From contig NZ_QQVY01000006.1 in assembly GCF_003590715.1 (NCBI RefSeq), forward strand, positions 62,001 through 126,000: a stretch of DNA of 64,000 nucleotides. The letters are read 5' to 3'. Shown here piece by piece: positions 1 through 9,048 of the stretch (within the stretch, counting starts at the first letter, position 1; each line of letters opens with the position of its first letter). The notes under the pieces were generated by a model that was not told the origin of the DNA, searched no databases, and saw only the letters and a list, made by a program, of their open reading frames with translations. The translations under genes were made by a program, and so were the position numbers. Source of the stretch: Paracoccus sp. JM45. GTDB taxonomy: Bacteria; Pseudomonadota; Alphaproteobacteria; Rhodobacterales; Rhodobacteraceae.

Positions 1-22
1 GCTGGTCGTCGGGACTGTCTGA
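1..22 (+). CDS. possible 3' end of an upstream gene
   Basis: The first bases can be read as Leu-Val-Val-Gly-Thr-Val followed by a TGA at 20-22, and a hairpin follows shortly after. This fits the tail of a gene that begins outside the window. Six codons are too few to identify a product or to be sure that the frame is real. Confidence 0.25.
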
Positions 23-46
23 TCCGGCTTATTCCTTAAAATGCAG

Positions 47-74
47 GGGCGGAGGCGGGAAACTGCCTCCGCCC
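47..74. terminator. GC-rich hairpin, probable terminator
   Basis: Ten-base perfect arms (GGGCGGAGGC at 47-56 and its complement at 65-74) enclose an 8-nt loop. There is no long T-run on the plus side; on the minus side CATTTT follows a few bases later. It probably ends the gene that enters from the left. The rest of 75-247 holds the leader of the sulfurylase gene, with an AAAAGCG/CGCTTTT inverted repeat at 130-162. Confidence 0.5.
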
Positions 75-247
75 TATGAGTTTGTGCATGATGTTTAAGC
101 CTGTCGCAAAGATGCCCCACTTGTGCATCAAAAGCGTTTTCCCAGACTTGAATATCGCTTTTAGGGCAGGTAAGCCTTGGTCAAGTCACGCGGTCCCTGC
201 GGGGTCGCCGTGGTCCTTTGTTTGATGTAATCAACGGGTTTTATCAT

Positions 248-1957
248 ATGACTAATCCAAACCAGACCCCGATCCCCGAACTTTACGTATCGGCGGATGC
301 TGCTGCGGCACTGAAAGACGACGCCGGCAATATGGTCAGCTGGGACCTGACCCCGCGTCAGATTTGCGACCTAGAGCTGCTGATGAACGGTGGTTTCAAC
401 CCGTTGAAAGGCTTTTTGACCGAAGCCGACTATAACGGCGTCGTCAACGACATGCGTCTAGAATCCGGCGCACTTTGGCCGATGCCCATCAACCTTGACG
501 TGTCCGAAAAATTCGCCGAGGGGCTGGAGCCGGGCACCGATATTGCCCTGCGTGATCAGGAAGGCGTCATTCTGGCCGTCATGTCTGTGACCGACAAATG
601 GGTCCCCAACAAATCGCTGGAAGCTGAAAAAGTCTTCGGTGCAGACGATCTGGCACACCCTGCCGTCAACTATCTGCACAACTCGGCTGGTCCGGTCTAT
701 TTGGGTGGTCCGGTCAAAGGTCTGCAGACCCCGACGCATTACGATTTCCGCGCCCGCCGCAATACGCCGAACGAATTGCGCGCCTTCTTCAAGAAACTGG
801 GCTGGAACCGCGTTGTGGCTTTCCAGACGCGCAACCCGCTGCACCGCGCGCATCAGGAACTGACCTTCCGCGCCGCTCGCGAAGCGCAGGCCAACCTGCT
901 GATCCATCCGGTTGTCGGCATGACCAAACCGGGTGACGTGGACCATTTCACCCGCGTCCGTTGCTATGAGGCAGTTCTGGACAAATATCCGGCCGCGACA
1001 ACCAACCTGTCGCTGCTGAACCTAGCCATGCGCATGGCCGGTCCGCGTGAAGCCGTCTGGCACGGGCTGATCCGCGCCAACCACGGCGTGACGCACTTCA
1101 TCGTCGGCCGCGACCATGCCGGCCCCGGCAAGAACAGCGCCGGTGATGACTTCTATGGTCCTTATGACGCGCAGGAATTATTCCGCAAATACGAAGACGA
1201 AATCGGCGTTACCATGGTCGACTTCAAGCACATGGTCTATGTGCAGGAACGCGCCCAATACGAACCGGCGGATGAGATCGAAGAAGGCGTGACCGTCCTG
1301 AACATCAGCGGCACCGAACTGCGTCGCCGTCTGCGTGAAGGTCTGGACATTCCGGAATGGTTCAGCTTCCCCGAGGTTGTGCAGCAGCTGCGCCGCACCT
1401 CGCCTCCGCGTGCCAAGCAGGGCTTTACGGTGTTCTTCACCGGCCTGTCGGGTTCGGGCAAATCGACCGTTGCGAACGCTTTGATGGTCAAGCTGATGGA
1501 AATGGGTGGCCGCCCCGTGTCGCTGCTGGACGGTGATGTCGTCCGCAAGCACCTGTCGTCCGAGTTGGGCTTCAGCAAGGAACACCGCGACATCAACATC
1601 AAGCGCATCGGTTATGTTGCGTCGGAAATCACCAAGAACGGTGGTATCGCGATCTGTGCGCCCATCGCGCCCTATACCGCGACCCGTCGCGCTGTGCGTG
1701 AGATGGTCGAAGCTGGTGGCGCCTTCGTCGAGATCCACATCTCGACCCCGCTGGAGGAATGCGAACGCCGCGACCGCAAGGGCCTCTATAAGCTGGCGCG
1801 CGAAGGCAAGATCAAGGAATTCACCGGGATTTCCGATCCCTATGAAGAACCCAAGAACGCCGAGCTGATTGTCGATACCACCGACATCGACGTCGATGGT
1901 GCCGCGCATCAAGTCTTGTTGAAGCTGGAAAGCATGGGCTTGATCGGCCTTAGCTGA
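248..1957 (+). CDS. sat: bifunctional sulfate adenylyltransferase / adenylylsulfate kinase
   Basis: This fusion enzyme makes APS from ATP and sulfate and then phosphorylates it to PAPS, the entry step of sulfate assimilation in the cytoplasm. It has 569 residues. The ATP sulfurylase part covers about residues 1-385, with the nucleotide motif QTRNPLHRAH near 196 and GRDHAGPG near 288. The APS kinase part fills the C-terminus, with the P-loop GLSGSGKST near 399. I chose the ATG at 248 because homologues start with a short tail before IPELYVS; an in-frame ATG at 218 would add ten unrelated residues. No partner cys genes lie beside it. The fused form is usual in Rhodobacterales. A hairpin follows the stop. 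Confidence 0.96.
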   Translation: MTNPNQTPIPELYVSADAAAALKDDAGNMVSWDLTPRQICDLELLMNGGFNPLKGFLTEADYNGVVNDMRLESGALWPMPINLDVSEKFAEGLEPGTDIALRDQEGVILAVMSVTDKWVPNKSLEAEKVFGADDLAHPAVNYLHNSAGPVYLGGPVKGLQTPTHYDFRARRNTPNELRAFFKKLGWNRVVAFQTRNPLHRAHQELTFRAAREAQANLLIHPVVGMTKPGDVDHFTRVRCYEAVLDKYPAATTNLSLLNLAMRMAGPREAVWHGLIRANHGVTHFIVGRDHAGPGKNSAGDDFYGPYDAQELFRKYEDEIGVTMVDFKHMVYVQERAQYEPADEIEEGVTVLNISGTELRRRLREGLDIPEWFSFPEVVQQLRRTSPPRAKQGFTVFFTGLSGSGKSTVANALMVKLMEMGGRPVSLLDGDVVRKHLSSELGFSKEHRDINIKRIGYVASEITKNGGIAICAPIAPYTATRRAVREMVEAGGAFVEIHISTPLEECERRDRKGLYKLAREGKIKEFTGISDPYEEPKNAELIVDTTDIDVDGAAHQVLLKLESMGLIGLS

Positions 1958-1976
1958 TCCTGCTAACAAAGTTTAT

Positions 1977-2003
1977 ACGGCCCCGGTGCGACACTGGGGC
2001 CGT
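1977..2003 (+). terminator. hairpin after the sulfurylase gene
   Basis: ACGGCCCC and GGGGCCGT arms extend through a G-T pair and a GTG/CAC step to a 12-bp stem around a CGA loop. Only CTT follows, so any terminator here is weak. Confidence 0.5.
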
Positions 2004-2066
2004 CTTGCATTGGGGAACCAAGTTCGCCGCGTTGCTGTTCGGCAACAAGTTGTCCCAGAGGATCGC

Positions 2067-3506
2067 ATGACAAAAATCGTACAGCCCGCACAAACGGTGA
2101 ACCCTTGGGCGGCTACAGCCCTGTTGTTGATGGGTAATTTCATGAACCTTGTCGATGTCAGCATCGTCAATGTCGGATTGCCGTCAATTCAGGAAGGTCT
2201 GGGCGCAAGCGATACACAGCTTGAGTGGGTATCTGCGGCTTATGTGATGGCCTTTGCAACAGGCTTGCTGCCATGCGGCAGGTTCGGTGACAAACTGGGA
2301 CGCAAGCGGCTGTTCCTGTTGGGTGTCAGCCTGTTCACAATCGCCTCTGTTCTATGCGGATTGGCCCCCAGTGTTAACGTCCTGATCGGATCACGCGCCT
2401 TGCAAGGTGTCGGTGGCGCGATGATGGTCCCGCAGGTGATGGCAATCATGCATGTGATCTTTCCGCCCGAACAAAAGGCCAAGGCATTCGCCCTTGCCGG
2501 TGTTGTCGTCAGTCTGGGTGCTGTGACGGGTCCGCTGCTTGGCGGCTTTCTGATCACGGCGAATATCCATGATCTTGGCTGGCGTCCGATCTTTCTGGTC
2601 AACCTGCCCGTCGGCATTATCGTTGTTCTGGCAGGCTTGAAATTGATCCCGAAACTGGCCTCGACACGCGATCTGGCAATCGACTGGATGGGGGTTGCGC
2701 TATTTGCGCTGACCATCACATTCATCATCCTGCCGGTGGTCGAGGGGCCGCTGCTAGGCTGGCCGCTATGGTGTCTGGGTCTGCTGGTCATGGCAATCCC
2801 GACGGCGGCATTGTTCGTCCGTCGCCAGATCAGTCTGGAACGAGCGGATCGCGAACAGCTGTTGCCGGTCCAATTGCTGCGCGATGGCGGATATGTGTCC
2901 GGCATTACCATCGTCCTGCTGCATTTTTCGGCCATTCCGGGGATGTTTCTGATCCTTGCGATCTATTTCCAAACCGGCTTCGGCTTTACGCCACTGGAAT
3001 CCGGCCTTGCGACGGCGCCCTTTCCTTTGGGTGTTATGGCCGGCAGCTTTATAACAGGGCGGTTTGGAACACGCGGTCTGACATTGCGGATCGCTTTCGG
3101 GGCGTCCGTATTGTTGATGGGCATGACGTGGCTGCGTTACCTGACCGGCAATCCGCCTGCCGATATGAATGCGATGACTTTGGCATTGCCTCTGGTCATT
3201 AACGGTTTCGGCATGGGAATGGCAATCTCGCCCTTGTTCCAGACAGTGTTGAAAACCGTTCCCGGTAAGATGGCGGGCGCTGCAACGGGTGGAATGCAGG
3301 CATTCCAGCAAGTGGGTGTTGCCGTCGGGATTGCCATCGCGTCCAGCCTGTTCTTTGTGCATTTGCGTGGCGTCGGGCAGGGCGATCACTCAGGGGCAAT
3401 GCATTTCGCGCTGACCTATCAGATGATGGTCTTCAGCACGATCCTGATGATCCTGGCGATCCGGACATTGTGGTTGCGCCGTCAAAGCCCTGCCTTGGCG
3501 ACCTGA
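2067..3506 (+). CDS. MFS transporter, DHA2 (EmrB/QacA) type
   Basis: A 479-residue inner-membrane drug/proton antiporter of the 14-helix DHA2 type. The first helix carries the family motif LVDVSIVNVGLPSI (about 28-41), and motif A, GRFGDKLGRKRLF, lies at 71-83 between helices 2 and 3. An in-frame ATG at 1986 is possible, but its first 27 codons do not look coding. The ATG at 2067 is preceded by AGAGGA and starts where homologues do. Substrate cannot be read from sequence. The next gene starts 2 bases after the stop, so the two are very likely co-translated. Confidence 0.92.
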   Translation: MTKIVQPAQTVNPWAATALLLMGNFMNLVDVSIVNVGLPSIQEGLGASDTQLEWVSAAYVMAFATGLLPCGRFGDKLGRKRLFLLGVSLFTIASVLCGLAPSVNVLIGSRALQGVGGAMMVPQVMAIMHVIFPPEQKAKAFALAGVVVSLGAVTGPLLGGFLITANIHDLGWRPIFLVNLPVGIIVVLAGLKLIPKLASTRDLAIDWMGVALFALTITFIILPVVEGPLLGWPLWCLGLLVMAIPTAALFVRRQISLERADREQLLPVQLLRDGGYVSGITIVLLHFSAIPGMFLILAIYFQTGFGFTPLESGLATAPFPLGVMAGSFITGRFGTRGLTLRIAFGASVLLMGMTWLRYLTGNPPADMNAMTLALPLVINGFGMGMAISPLFQTVLKTVPGKMAGAATGGMQAFQQVGVAVGIAIASSLFFVHLRGVGQGDHSGAMHFALTYQMMVFSTILMILAIRTLWLRRQSPALAT

Positions 3507-3507
3507 T

Positions 3508-4314
3508 ATGTGGCAGTCCTCGCTTGAAGTTTACGATATGGCAACGGGCATCACCCGTATCGTGCTGCAAAGCGAGATGTTGCTAGAGGCGCCGAACTGG
3601 CATCCTGACGGATGGTTTCTGGTCAATGCCGAAGGGATGTTGTGGCGCGCCGATACCAATGGTTTGACGCTGATACGGACCGGTTCCGGTGAACGCTGCA
3701 ATAACGACCACGGGTTTTTGCTTGATGGTCGTATTGTTTTTTCCGCACATAACGGTTCTGGCGCAGGTATGCACATCTTCGACGGTACAGCTGTGACGCC
3801 CATGGACCTTCCGCGTCCCAGTTGGTGGCATTCGGCCTATGGTAATCTGTTGGCTTATGCCTGCGTTCGTGGTGATGATCGTGTGGTCAGGATTGCAACC
3901 TTCGACACAAGTTCGGGCGTGGAAAAAGTGCTGACGCCGGATGACGCGCATCACGACGGGCCGGATTTTTCCGCCTGTGGGCGGTTTATCTGGTATAATT
4001 CGGACGTTACAGGTCACGCCCAAATCTGGAGAATGGATCGAGACGGTCGGAATGCAGCGCCGATGTTCGAAGATGGGAATGTAAACTGGTTTCCACATCC
4101 GTCGCCTTGTGGACGGCATGTGATCTATCTGGCCTATCCCAAAGGGACACAAGGCCATCCGCGCGATCTGGATGTCAGTATCAATGCGATGTCACCGGAC
4201 GGAACAAACCGGCGGGTGTTGATCAATCTGTTCGGCGGGCAGGGCACGATGAACGTGCCCTGCTGGTCACCGGATGGTCGGGCATTTGCCTTTATGCGGT
4301 TCAGTGGACACTGA
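3508..4314 (+). CDS. TolB-like beta-propeller (PD40) protein
   Basis: A 268-residue protein of repeated blades. The recurring pattern is W-H/S-P-D-G (NWHPDGWFL, PDFSACGRFIWY, CWSPDGRAFAF), typical of WD40-like/PD40 repeats as in TolB and oligogalacturonide lyase. It has no signal peptide, so it is probably cytoplasmic. Its ATG lies 2 bases after the MFS stop (TGATATG), which suggests translational coupling and a role tied to the transporter. Its 3' end overlaps the convergent DUF1150 gene by 14 bases. The precise function is unknown; an oligomeric sugar-lyase-like or scaffold role is possible. Confidence 0.8.
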   Translation: MWQSSLEVYDMATGITRIVLQSEMLLEAPNWHPDGWFLVNAEGMLWRADTNGLTLIRTGSGERCNNDHGFLLDGRIVFSAHNGSGAGMHIFDGTAVTPMDLPRPSWWHSAYGNLLAYACVRGDDRVVRIATFDTSSGVEKVLTPDDAHHDGPDFSACGRFIWYNSDVTGHAQIWRMDRDGRNAAPMFEDGNVNWFPHPSPCGRHVIYLAYPKGTQGHPRDLDVSINAMSPDGTNRRVLINLFGGQGTMNVPCWSPDGRAFAFMRFSGH

Positions 4315-4528
4315 CCGGCTGCATTTCGTTCTGGCGCGCAATGGTGAAGGCCAGATTGCGGTCGCGAACCAAAGCCAGACGTTCGCCCTCGATGTCATGG
4401 ACGGCATACATAATGCTGATGCCATCAAGCTGATCCTGCACATCCTTGGGCAGGGTACTGGTTGCAACTTTACGGACATAAACGGTCTGAGCCATCTGGC
4501 TGTCGCCGAAATCGAATTTGGTATCCAT
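4301..4528 (-). CDS. DUF1150 family protein
   Basis: A 75-residue cytoplasmic protein of the alphaproteobacterial DUF1150 family (core VYAVHD-like IMYAVHDIEGERLAL near 39-53). Its function is unknown. The start at 4528 is set by an AAGGGG ribosome site; the longer open frame upstream is the antisense-like overlap with the Hsp20 gene. It begins 10 bases after the Hsp20 stop, so the two form a small operon, an arrangement common in this group and suggesting expression with heat shock. Confidence 0.85.
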   Translation of the reverse strand: MDTKFDFGDSQMAQTVYVRKVATSTLPKDVQDQLDGISIMYAVHDIEGERLALVRDRNLAFTIARQNEMQPVSVH

Positions 4529-4538
4529 GGTGATCCCC

Positions 4539-4949
4539 TTACTTACGGCTGATCGGAATGGTCTGGACGACCTGTTCGGGCTGAACCCGTCGCAGATCGA
4601 CATGCAGAAGCCCGTTTTCCATCGCGGCTGAAATAACCTCGACCCCGTCTGCCAGAACGAAGCTGCGCTGGAAGGCGCGGGCGGCAATACCGCGGTGCAA
4701 AAATACCCGCTCTTCATCGGTGCCGGGCATTCGGCCCCGAATGACCAACTGGCGGTCTTCGGTGGTAACGCCCAGATCATCATCCGCGAAACCGGCAACG
4801 GCCAGAGTAATGCGGAACCCGTCGGGCGCCATATGTTCGATGTTATAGGGGGGATACCCCTCGCCGCCCTTGGCGGCACGTTCGGCTAGACGTTCAAGCT
4901 GGTCAAAGCCCAGCAGATACGGGTGCGACCCTAAAGAAATCTTCGTCAT
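4539..4949 (-). CDS. Hsp20 family small heat-shock protein
   Basis: A 136-residue alpha-crystallin-type holdase related to IbpA. The N-terminus MTKISLGSHPYLLGFDQLER leads to the crystallin domain (about 30-125), with PPYNIE, LAVAGF and the C-terminal VVQTIPI stretch. It binds unfolded proteins to prevent aggregation. The start at 4949 matches relatives; the open frame continues upstream to 5072 without coding character. A candidate heat-shock promoter lies upstream, and DUF1150 follows in the same transcript. Confidence 0.92.
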   Translation of the reverse strand: MTKISLGSHPYLLGFDQLERLAERAAKGGEGYPPYNIEHMAPDGFRITLAVAGFADDDLGVTTEDRQLVIRGRMPGTDEERVFLHRGIAARAFQRSFVLADGVEVISAAMENGLLHVDLRRVQPEQVVQTIPISRK

Positions 4950-5016
4950 CTCAGCCCTTTGCTTTAAGCGACTGCATCGGTCCGTGCCCCTGTTCAGGCG
5001 GCATGACCATGACCCC

Positions 5017-5046
5017 AATATGTGAACCCGATGGGGATCTTGCAAG
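5017..5046 (-). promoter_or_regulatory. candidate RpoH-type promoter of the Hsp20 gene
   Basis: Read on the minus strand, CTTGCA (5046-5041) is followed after 18 bases by CATATT (5022-5017), about 70 bases before the Hsp20 ATG. Alphaproteobacterial RpoH promoters have a CTTG-type -35 box with similar spacing. This is a match by eye only. Confidence 0.3.
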
Positions 5047-5160
5047 AACCTTGCGTCCGATCGGTCGCGCAAGGGGTAAAATCGGGCATCGGATCAATGA
5101 AATTGTTAACATTAAGGGCTATTCGCGGTATAAGAGGGAAAACAACGGCACATCAGTCAG

Positions 5161-5379
5161 ATGAACATTCAACATTCCATGAACCCCGATGATATCAGCC
5201 GTACGCGGCTGGAAGCATTGCGTTGCGAACACCGCGATCTGGACGAGGCGATTGCCGCCTTGCACGGTCAACAACTGATGCCTTCACTGGCATTGCAGCG
5301 CCTGAAAAAGCAAAAGCTGTCGTTGAAAGACAGAATTGCCCGTTTGTCGGATGAACTGACGCCGGACATCATCGCCTGA
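5161..5379 (+). CDS. YdcH/DUF465 family protein
   Basis: A 72-residue helical protein with the DUF465 pattern: a heptad-like helix EALRCEHRDLDEAI, a short turn, then LQRLKKQKLSLKDRI. Its function is unknown. It precedes purE by 57 bases on the same strand, so it may share its transcript. Confidence 0.85.
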   Translation: MNIQHSMNPDDISRTRLEALRCEHRDLDEAIAALHGQQLMPSLALQRLKKQKLSLKDRIARLSDELTPDIIA

Positions 5380-5436
5380 TTGCGACTGGCCCCGTGGCAC
5401 GCTATGCGATGGCCAGCATGAATTTGGGGGCAAGCG

Positions 5437-5922
5437 ATGGAAACACCGGTGGGAATCATCATGGGCAGCCAGTCGGACTGGCCAACCATGCGCGAGGCTG
5501 CGGCCATTCTGGATGACCTTCAGATCCCGTATGAAGCAAAAATTGTCAGCGCCCACCGGACGCCCGACCGCTTGTGGGATTATGGCAAAACAGCCGTAGA
5601 TCGCGGGTTGAAGGTGATCATTGCCGGTGCGGGCGGCGCGGCCCATCTTCCGGGGATGATGGCGTCGAAAACGCGCGTGCCGGTGATCGGCGTCCCTGTG
5701 CAGACGAAGGCGCTGTCCGGTGTCGACAGTTTGTATTCCATCCTGCAAATGCCCAAAGGCTATCCCGTGGCGACCATGGCGATCGGTTCGGCGGGGGCTG
5801 CCAATGCGGGCCTGATGGCGGCCGGTATTCTGGCGATCAGTGATCTGGATCTTGCGCAGCGTCTGGATGACTGGCGGGCAGCCCTTTCGGCCTCGATCCC
5901 GCAGGAGCCGCGTGATGAGTGA
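5437..5922 (+). CDS. purE: N5-carboxyaminoimidazole ribonucleotide mutase PurE
   Basis: The mutase converts N5-CAIR to CAIR in purine synthesis. It has 161 residues, the normal length for class I PurE. The sequence shows [10 protein letters not shown] near the N-terminus, SAHRTPDRL around 46 and GGAAHLPGM around 68, all substrate-site motifs. It overlaps purK by 8 bases (ATGAGTGA), so the two subunits of the pathway are translationally coupled. Confidence 0.97.
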   Translation: METPVGIIMGSQSDWPTMREAAAILDDLQIPYEAKIVSAHRTPDRLWDYGKTAVDRGLKVIIAGAGGAAHLPGMMASKTRVPVIGVPVQTKALSGVDSLYSILQMPKGYPVATMAIGSAGAANAGLMAAGILAISDLDLAQRLDDWRAALSASIPQEPRDE

Positions 5923-6952
5923 TATTCGCACCATCGGCATTCTTGGCGGGGGCCAGCTGGGGCGGATGCTGTCAGTTGCCGCCAGCCGCCTTGGCATCCG
6001 CTGCCATATTTTCGAACCGGGTGATGCACCTGCGGGCGATGTTTCCTGTCAGGTAACAAAGGCCGCATATGAAGATCACGACGCCATGCGTGCCTTTGCA
6101 CAATCGGTCGACGTGATCACATATGAATTCGAGAATGTGCCGACTTCGGCATTGGATTTATTGGAAACTATCCGTCCTATTCATCCAAACCGCCGTGCGT
6201 TATCCGTGTCACAGGACCGGATGACGGAAAAGACCTTCCTGAATGACATCGGCCTTACCACCGCGCCATTTGCCGACGTGCCTGACGAAGATGCGCTGGC
6301 GGATGCCATTGCGACCATCGGGCGGCCTTCGATCCTGAAGACACGTCGGATGGGGTATGACGGCAAGGGTCAGGTCCGCATCGGCGATGGTCCGGATGAA
6401 TGGACGGGGGCACCTTCGGTTCTGGAAGGCTTCGTCAACTTCACATCCGAGATCAGTGTCATTATTGCCCGTGGCACCGATGGTCAGGTTGCAGCATTCG
6501 ATCCCGGTCTGAACGCCCATGAAGATGGTATCCTGCGGACAACCACCGTGCCCTGCGGCTTGCAGGCTCGCATTACCACCGATGCTGTCCTTTGTGCGGC
6601 CCGTATTGCCAATGCGCTGGATTATGTGGGCGTCATGGGGGTCGAATTGTTCGTGACTCCGAAAGGCCTGATTGTGAATGAAATTGCGCCGCGGGTTCAT
6701 AATTCCGGACATTGGACGCAGGCGGGATGCGTGGTCGACCAGTTCGAACAGCATATCCGCGCGGTGGCCGGTCTGCCCCTCGGTGATGGCAAGCGTTATG
6801 CCGATGTCGTTATGCAGAACCTGATTGGCGACGACATGGATCAAGTGCCCGAACTGCTGGCCAGTCCGAATGTGCAGCTGCATCTTTATGGCAAAGGTGA
6901 ACCGCGGCCGGGTCGCAAAATGGGCCACGCGAACCGGATTGTGGCAGGATGA
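5915..6952 (+). CDS. purK: 5-(carboxyamino)imidazole ribonucleotide synthase PurK
   Basis: An ATP-grasp enzyme of 345 residues that carboxylates AIR with bicarbonate and ATP to give N5-CAIR, the substrate of PurE. It opens with [12 protein letters not shown], and [12 protein letters not shown] and the late [14 protein letters not shown] stretch are typical PurK motifs. I chose the ATG at 5915, inside the end of purE; the frame extends further upstream but only as an overlap with purE. The following NUDIX gene overlaps its stop as ATGA. Confidence 0.97.
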   Translation: MSDIRTIGILGGGQLGRMLSVAASRLGIRCHIFEPGDAPAGDVSCQVTKAAYEDHDAMRAFAQSVDVITYEFENVPTSALDLLETIRPIHPNRRALSVSQDRMTEKTFLNDIGLTTAPFADVPDEDALADAIATIGRPSILKTRRMGYDGKGQVRIGDGPDEWTGAPSVLEGFVNFTSEISVIIARGTDGQVAAFDPGLNAHEDGILRTTTVPCGLQARITTDAVLCAARIANALDYVGVMGVELFVTPKGLIVNEIAPRVHNSGHWTQAGCVVDQFEQHIRAVAGLPLGDGKRYADVVMQNLIGDDMDQVPELLASPNVQLHLYGKGEPRPGRKMGHANRIVAG

Positions 6953-7395
6953 AGCCGACGCGACCAAGATTGGCGGTTCGTGCCGCCATTTTGCATGAAA
7001 ACCGGCTTTTGGTCGTCAATGCCTATCGCGGCCAGAAGTCCGACCTGTGGTGTTTGCCCGGTGGCGGGGTCGAGCCTGCCCAATCCCTGCCGCAAAATCT
7101 GGAACGAGAGGTTGCCGAGGAAACGGGTCTTCAAATCGACATCGGCGCGCCGATTTTGATCAACGAATTCCACGACCCGAAGGGCGGTTTCCATCAGGTC
7201 GAGCTTCACTTTCGCGCAACCCTAAGCGGTCGGGATGTCATCACGCTTGCGGACCCCGAAGGTGTGGTGAACCGGTTCAAATGGGTGACACGGGAACAGC
7301 TTGGGGCGTTGCGGCATAAACCTGACGGTCTGACAGATGCGGTTTGGGGCGACAACGCAGCCTATTATGATCCGCTGGAGGCGATAATTCTGTAA
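6949..7395 (+). CDS. NUDIX hydrolase
   Basis: A 148-residue pyrophosphohydrolase domain protein. The Nudix box lies at about 38-60, with GGG, then REVAEETG at 53-60. The Glu of the consensus Gx5Ex7REUxEExGU is Gln45 here, while the metal-binding REVAEE glutamates remain. The substrate is unknown; nucleotide-sugar or modified nucleotide cleavage is usual for the family. The start codon overlaps the purK stop (ATGA), so it is the last gene of the purEK transcript. A strong hairpin overlaps its own stop. Confidence 0.9.
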   Translation: MKPTRPRLAVRAAILHENRLLVVNAYRGQKSDLWCLPGGGVEPAQSLPQNLEREVAEETGLQIDIGAPILINEFHDPKGGFHQVELHFRATLSGRDVITLADPEGVVNRFKWVTREQLGALRHKPDGLTDAVWGDNAAYYDPLEAIIL

Positions 7396-7420
7396 GGGCG
7401 CGCCGTAAGACGCGCCCTTA
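7393..7420. terminator. bidirectional terminator between NUDIX gene and purF
   Basis: Perfect 10-base arms TAAGGGCGCG (7393-7402) and CGCGCCCTTA (7411-7420) sit between two convergent genes and include the NUDIX stop codon. Confidence 0.75.
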
Positions 7421-7425
7421 GGGGC

Positions 7426-8913
7426 TTATTCAGCCGCTTTGATGTCGGTTTCCGAACCGGGCTTCATCTGGAATCCACGTTCCAGTTGGTCGAACGGTGC
7501 AACCGGATAATCACCCGAGAAGCAGGCATCGCAATATTGCGGGCATTTGCTGTTGCGGCCCTCGGCCTCGCCCGCGGCGCGGTATAGACCATCCAGCGAA
7601 ACAAAGGACAGGCTGTCAACGCCGATCCAGTTGCGCATTTCATCAGGCGTCATATTCGCGGCCAGCAGCTTGTCACGGTCAGGCGTATCGACGCCATAGA
7701 AGCACGGCCAGGCGGTGGGGGGCGATGCGATGCGGAAGTGAACCTCGGCCGCACCAGCGTCCAGAATCATATCCTTGATCTTGCGGCTGGTGGTGCCGCG
7801 CACGACGCTGTCATCGACCAGAACAACACGTTTGCCCGCAATCAGTGCACGGTTGACGTTCAGCTTCAGACGCACACCCATATTGCGGATCTGTTCTGAA
7901 GGCTCGATGAAGGTCCGGCCCATATACTGGTTGCGGATGATCCCCATTCCGTAAGGAATGCCCGATTCCTGCGCGTAACCGATGGCCGCTGGCGTGCCGC
8001 TGTCGGGAACGGGGCAGACCAGATCAGCCTCGACCGGGGCTTCGCGGGCCAGTTCCACACCGATCTGGCGGCGGGTTTCATAGACCGAGCGCCCACCAAT
8101 GATCGAATCAGGACGCGAGAAATAGACATGTTCGAAAATACAGAACCGGCCCTTGGACGGCCCGAACGGACGAGAGCTTTCGACTTTGCCCTTCGAGATC
8201 ACAACCATTTCGCCTGGCTCGATTTCGCGGACAAAAGTGGCGCCGACGATATCCAGCGCGCAGGTTTCCGATGACAGGATATATCCGTCATCACCGATTT
8301 TCCCAAGAACCAGCGGGCGCACACCCAGCGGGTCGCGAACGCCCATCAGCTTTGTGCGGGTCATGGCGATGACGCTGAATGCGCCTTCGATGCGGCGCAG
8401 GGCGTCCTTCATCCGTTCGGGGATATTGCGCTGGATGGAACGCGCCATCAGGTGGATGATGCATTCGCTGTCGCTGCTGGACTGGAAGATCGAACCGCGT
8501 TCAATCAATTCGCGGCGCAGGGCGGCGGCGTTGGTGATGTTGCCGTTATGGGCAATGGCCGAACCGCCCATGTGGAATTCGCCAAAGAAGGGCTGGACGT
8601 CGCGGATGGCGGTGGCAGCCTTGGTACCAGCGGTGGAATAGCGGACATGGCCGATGGCCAGTGAACCGGGCAGGGTCGCCATCAGTTCGGGCTTGGTGAA
8701 ATTGTCACGGACATAGCCAAAGCGGTGCGCGCTGTTGAAGCCATGTTCGGGATCATGGGCGACGATGCCGCCAGCCTCTTGACCGCGATGTTGCAGCGCG
8801 TGCAGTCCGAGAGCCACGAAATTGGAAGCATCGGCCACGCCGATCACACCGAATACACCGCATTCTTCATGCAGGCGGTCTGAATCGAACGGATGGGCCA
8901 GAAAAGGTTTCAT
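7426..8913 (-). CDS. purF: amidophosphoribosyltransferase PurF
   Basis: PurF transfers the glutamine amide to PRPP, the first committed step of purine synthesis. It has 495 residues. The N-terminal nucleophile hydrolase motif EECGVFGVIG follows a propeptide of about 17 residues, so Cys18 should become the N-terminal nucleophile after processing, as in the Bacillus-type enzyme. The PRPP site VVLVDDSVVRGTTSR lies in the C-terminal half. The CxxC-containing YCDACFSGDYPV segment near the end resembles forms with an iron-sulfur cluster. It is the last gene of radA-cvpA-purF. Confidence 0.97.
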   Translation of the reverse strand: MKPFLAHPFDSDRLHEECGVFGVIGVADASNFVALGLHALQHRGQEAGGIVAHDPEHGFNSAHRFGYVRDNFTKPELMATLPGSLAIGHVRYSTAGTKAATAIRDVQPFFGEFHMGGSAIAHNGNITNAAALRRELIERGSIFQSSSDSECIIHLMARSIQRNIPERMKDALRRIEGAFSVIAMTRTKLMGVRDPLGVRPLVLGKIGDDGYILSSETCALDIVGATFVREIEPGEMVVISKGKVESSRPFGPSKGRFCIFEHVYFSRPDSIIGGRSVYETRRQIGVELAREAPVEADLVCPVPDSGTPAAIGYAQESGIPYGMGIIRNQYMGRTFIEPSEQIRNMGVRLKLNVNRALIAGKRVVLVDDSVVRGTTSRKIKDMILDAGAAEVHFRIASPPTAWPCFYGVDTPDRDKLLAANMTPDEMRNWIGVDSLSFVSLDGLYRAAGEAEGRNSKCPQYCDACFSGDYPVAPFDQLERGFQMKPGSETDIKAAE

Positions 8914-8974
8914 GGTCGCGTCCTAGTATCTGGGGGCATACGGGGGCTGTGTAGTGCCAGCGCCACATAAAGTC

Positions 8975-9005
8975 ACGCCCCCGCAAACGAGCGAGGGCGC
9001 TTTTT
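8975..9005. terminator. hairpin between cvpA and purF
   Basis: ACGCCCCCGC and GCGAGGGCGC pair at 8 of 10 positions around AAACGA. TTTTT follows on the plus strand, while the minus strand, on which the flanking genes lie, has only GACTTT. It may attenuate readthrough from cvpA into purF. Confidence 0.45.
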
Positions 9006-9048
9006 CGTCATTCGATTGTCGTAAACCGGCCAGACAGGCCATGATGCC

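Noticed and set aside
75..247. A sulfur-responsive riboswitch before the sulfurylase gene
   Set aside because: Apart from one inverted repeat I see none of the conserved core sequences of SAM riboswitches.
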